NCBI RefSeq assembly: GCF_003071345.1
Contig: NZ_QCYK01000001.1
Span: 434,001-498,000, forward strand
DNA from: Chitinophaga parva
Lineage (GTDB): Bacteria; Bacteroidota; Bacteroidia; Chitinophagales; Chitinophagaceae
Length of the DNA stretch: 64,000 bases
Direction of reading: 5' to 3'
Part shown: positions 62,965 to 64,000 of the stretch, piece by piece
Layout: each line of letters starts with the position of its first letter
How positions within the stretch are numbered: the first letter of the stretch is position 1
Translations under genes and position numbers: made by a program
The notes under the pieces: generated by a model
What the model saw: only the letters and a program-made list of their open reading frames with translations
Told to the model about the DNA's origin: nothing
The model's database searches: none

Positions 62965-63654
62965 TCAATAATCTTCGCGGTTCAGCAAAATGCCGAGGGT
63001 AACGCCCAGGTAACGGTTATGCAGATCCCCGAAGTTGGAACGATTTATATTGGCCAGGCCATAGCTGTAATTGGCGCCCACTACCAGGTAGTTGTTAAAC
63101 TCCAGGCTTAGCATCCCATTCAGCCCCGCATCCCAGCGCTCCATGTTGATGCTGGTGTTGCTGTAGGCCTTGGAAAACGTAACATCCCTGCTGGCGGTAG
63201 CATTGGTACCGCTGCCATTTTCCAGGACGTAGTCAAACCTGCCAGCCAGGCCGTAAGCTACGTAAGGACCGGCGCCTACTGCCAGCTTGCCAAAGGGAAG
63301 TGAAAATTTATAGACTGCATTCACCGGCAGCTCCAGGTAATCCAGCAGCAGGCTTTGACCGGTGCCAGGTGCCCCGCCCGGGCCTACCAGTTTGGGCCCG
63401 CCGGAAAAAGCAGCACCCTTGCGTACAAAACCCAGGTTGGGCTCCAGGTACAGGCCCGGTACGCCCAGGGGCACATTCAGCATCAGTGCCGCCTGCCAGG
63501 TAGTGCGCCCATGGCTGCGGGCCGCCGGTACGCCGGCGTTATTGCCGAAATCCAGATCAGAGAAAACGTAGCCACCTTTAAATCCAAGGCTGGCCTGTGC
63601 AGATACGACAGTGCTCAGAAATGTCAGAACAATCAACAGTACAATCTTTTTCAT
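62965..63654 (-). CDS. Outer-membrane beta-barrel protein (PorT-like)
   Basis: The protein has 229 residues. A signal peptide (MKKIVLLIVLTFLSTVVSAQ) is followed by SLGFKGGYVFSDLDFGNNAG, LPVNAVYKFSLPFGKLAVGAGPYVAYGL and LGVTLGILLNREDY, an alternating beta-barrel pattern common in Bacteroidota opacity-like or PorT-like outer-membrane proteins. Its function is unknown. It is followed by a terminator and preceded by a full -7 box. Another barrel gene lies next to it on the same strand. Confidence 0.85.
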   Translation of the reverse strand: MKKIVLLIVLTFLSTVVSAQASLGFKGGYVFSDLDFGNNAGVPAARSHGRTTWQAALMLNVPLGVPGLYLEPNLGFVRKGAAFSGGPKLVGPGGAPGTGQSLLLDYLELPVNAVYKFSLPFGKLAVGAGPYVAYGLAGRFDYVLENGSGTNATASRDVTFSKAYSNTSINMERWDAGLNGMLSLEFNNYLVVGANYSYGLANINRSNFGDLHNRYLGVTLGILLNREDY

Positions 63655-63670
63655 ACGGTATAGCGCAAAG

Positions 63671-63678
63671 CAAAATTA
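63671..63678 (-). promoter_or_regulatory. -7 box of the barrel gene promoter
   Basis: Read on the minus strand this is TAATTTTG, a full match to TAnnTTTG, 16 bases before the ATG at 63654. Confidence 0.55.
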
Positions 63679-63741
63679 ATCTGAATTAGCGAGGAGGTGT
63701 GTTATATTAACGTTGTATACTGCCGGACGGATGCCTGTAAA

Positions 63742-63774
63742 AAAGAAAACGCCGCCTGCAGGTGCAGACGGCGC
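63742..63774 (-). terminator. Terminator of the barrel gene at the window edge
   Basis: CGCCG near 63751 pairs with CGGCG near 63768, with partial CTGCA/TGCAG pairing inside; on the minus strand a T-rich run follows. Confidence 0.75.
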
Positions 63775-63800
63775 GTAGTAATAGTACAGTACTCAATCTC

Positions 63801-64000
63801 TTATTTTCCTCCAAACTTATAACCTACGGATACGGCAAAGGAGGTATTATGCCATTTACCCACATCAGAATTGCTGTAAGCATTCACCAGTCCCAGGTCT
63901 GTGTTGAGGCCCAGGTACAGGTTCATGGGGAACTGGTAACCTACCTGGATACCCACGCCCATATCAAACCGTTTCAGCTTTGCATCGCCTGCTTCGTCTT
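63801..64000 (-). CDS. Outer-membrane beta-barrel protein (N-terminus cut by window edge)
   Basis: The minus-strand frame is open from the window edge to TAA at 63801-63803, about 65 residues. It reads FDMGVGIQVGYQFPMNLYLGLNTDLGLVNAYSNS... and ends in FAVSVGYKFGGK. Alternating hydrophobic residues and the C-terminal strand mark a small Bacteroidota outer-membrane barrel, similar in style to its neighbour at 62965. Tandem placement suggests related genes. The start is outside the window. Confidence 0.75.
   Translation of the reverse strand, partial: DEAGDAKLKRFDMGVGIQVGYQFPMNLYLGLNTDLGLVNAYSNSDVGKWHNTSFAVSVGYKFGGK

Overview
The window looks like a stretch of core chromosome from a Bacteroidota bacterium, most probably a Chitinophaga-like member of the Chitinophagaceae. 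The evidence is the long three-domain IspG, ribosomal protein THX, an S46 dipeptidyl-peptidase, BatB/BatC-type genes, a methionine synthase split into two genes, and many copies of the Bacteroidota -7 promoter box (TAnnTTTG) in front of genes. I see no rRNA, tRNA, CRISPR array, insertion sequence, phage or integrase. Genes are on both strands in short operons, many closed by clear hairpin terminators.

Layout: 1-2311 ECF sigma factor, a membrane anti-sigma-like protein and a barrel protein (minus). 2621-3811 kbl. 4089-11004 AraC-type regulator, then a TolC/RND/adaptor efflux operon (minus). 11253-14501 ispG, a small secreted protein and a LysR regulator. 14577-19978 (minus) batB/batC, a class D beta-lactamase-like lipoprotein, a lipocalin-like lipoprotein, a second sigma/anti-sigma pair and a secreted protein. 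20092-26168 SRPBCC protein, divergent from a UvrD-type helicase-nuclease, an Ig-like lipoprotein and recR. 27026-31925 split methionine synthase, exonuclease III and a DUF4286-like protein. 32319-32889 HU and THX. 32967-38619 (minus) pdxH, pyrH, and the rplM-rpsI-rpsB-tsf translation cluster, then a zinc metallopeptidase. 39284-47053 (plus) radA, comF-like, glutathione peroxidase, holB-like, ricT, a membrane protein, a DUF5993-like peptide and dsbB. 47370-53437 (minus) DinB-like, recA, a PAP2-like membrane protein, rpoN, rnhB and a lipoprotein. 53652-64000 S46 peptidase, nucleoid-associated protein, SMP-30-like protein, fabG, a GH3-like protein, lptB, metF, a shortened alpha/beta hydrolase and two beta-barrel proteins.

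Functional links: DNA repair and recombination genes recur (helicase-nuclease, recR, xth, radA, recA, holB). One-carbon and methionine metabolism is represented by the split metH and by metF, with kbl linking threonine and glycine. Envelope functions include efflux, LptB, lipoproteins, barrels and DsbB.

I found no clearly new multi-gene system. The strongest unusual signals are: a class D beta-lactamase homologue that has lost both Ser and Lys of the SxxK motif; a structured region with an orphan terminator in front of radA, a possible small RNA; three 45-bp tandem repeats between recA and the DinB-like gene; promoter boxes so close to start codons that leaderless mRNAs are likely; a long RG/GP-rich tail on ribosomal protein S2; and an alpha/beta hydrolase that seems to have lost its middle.
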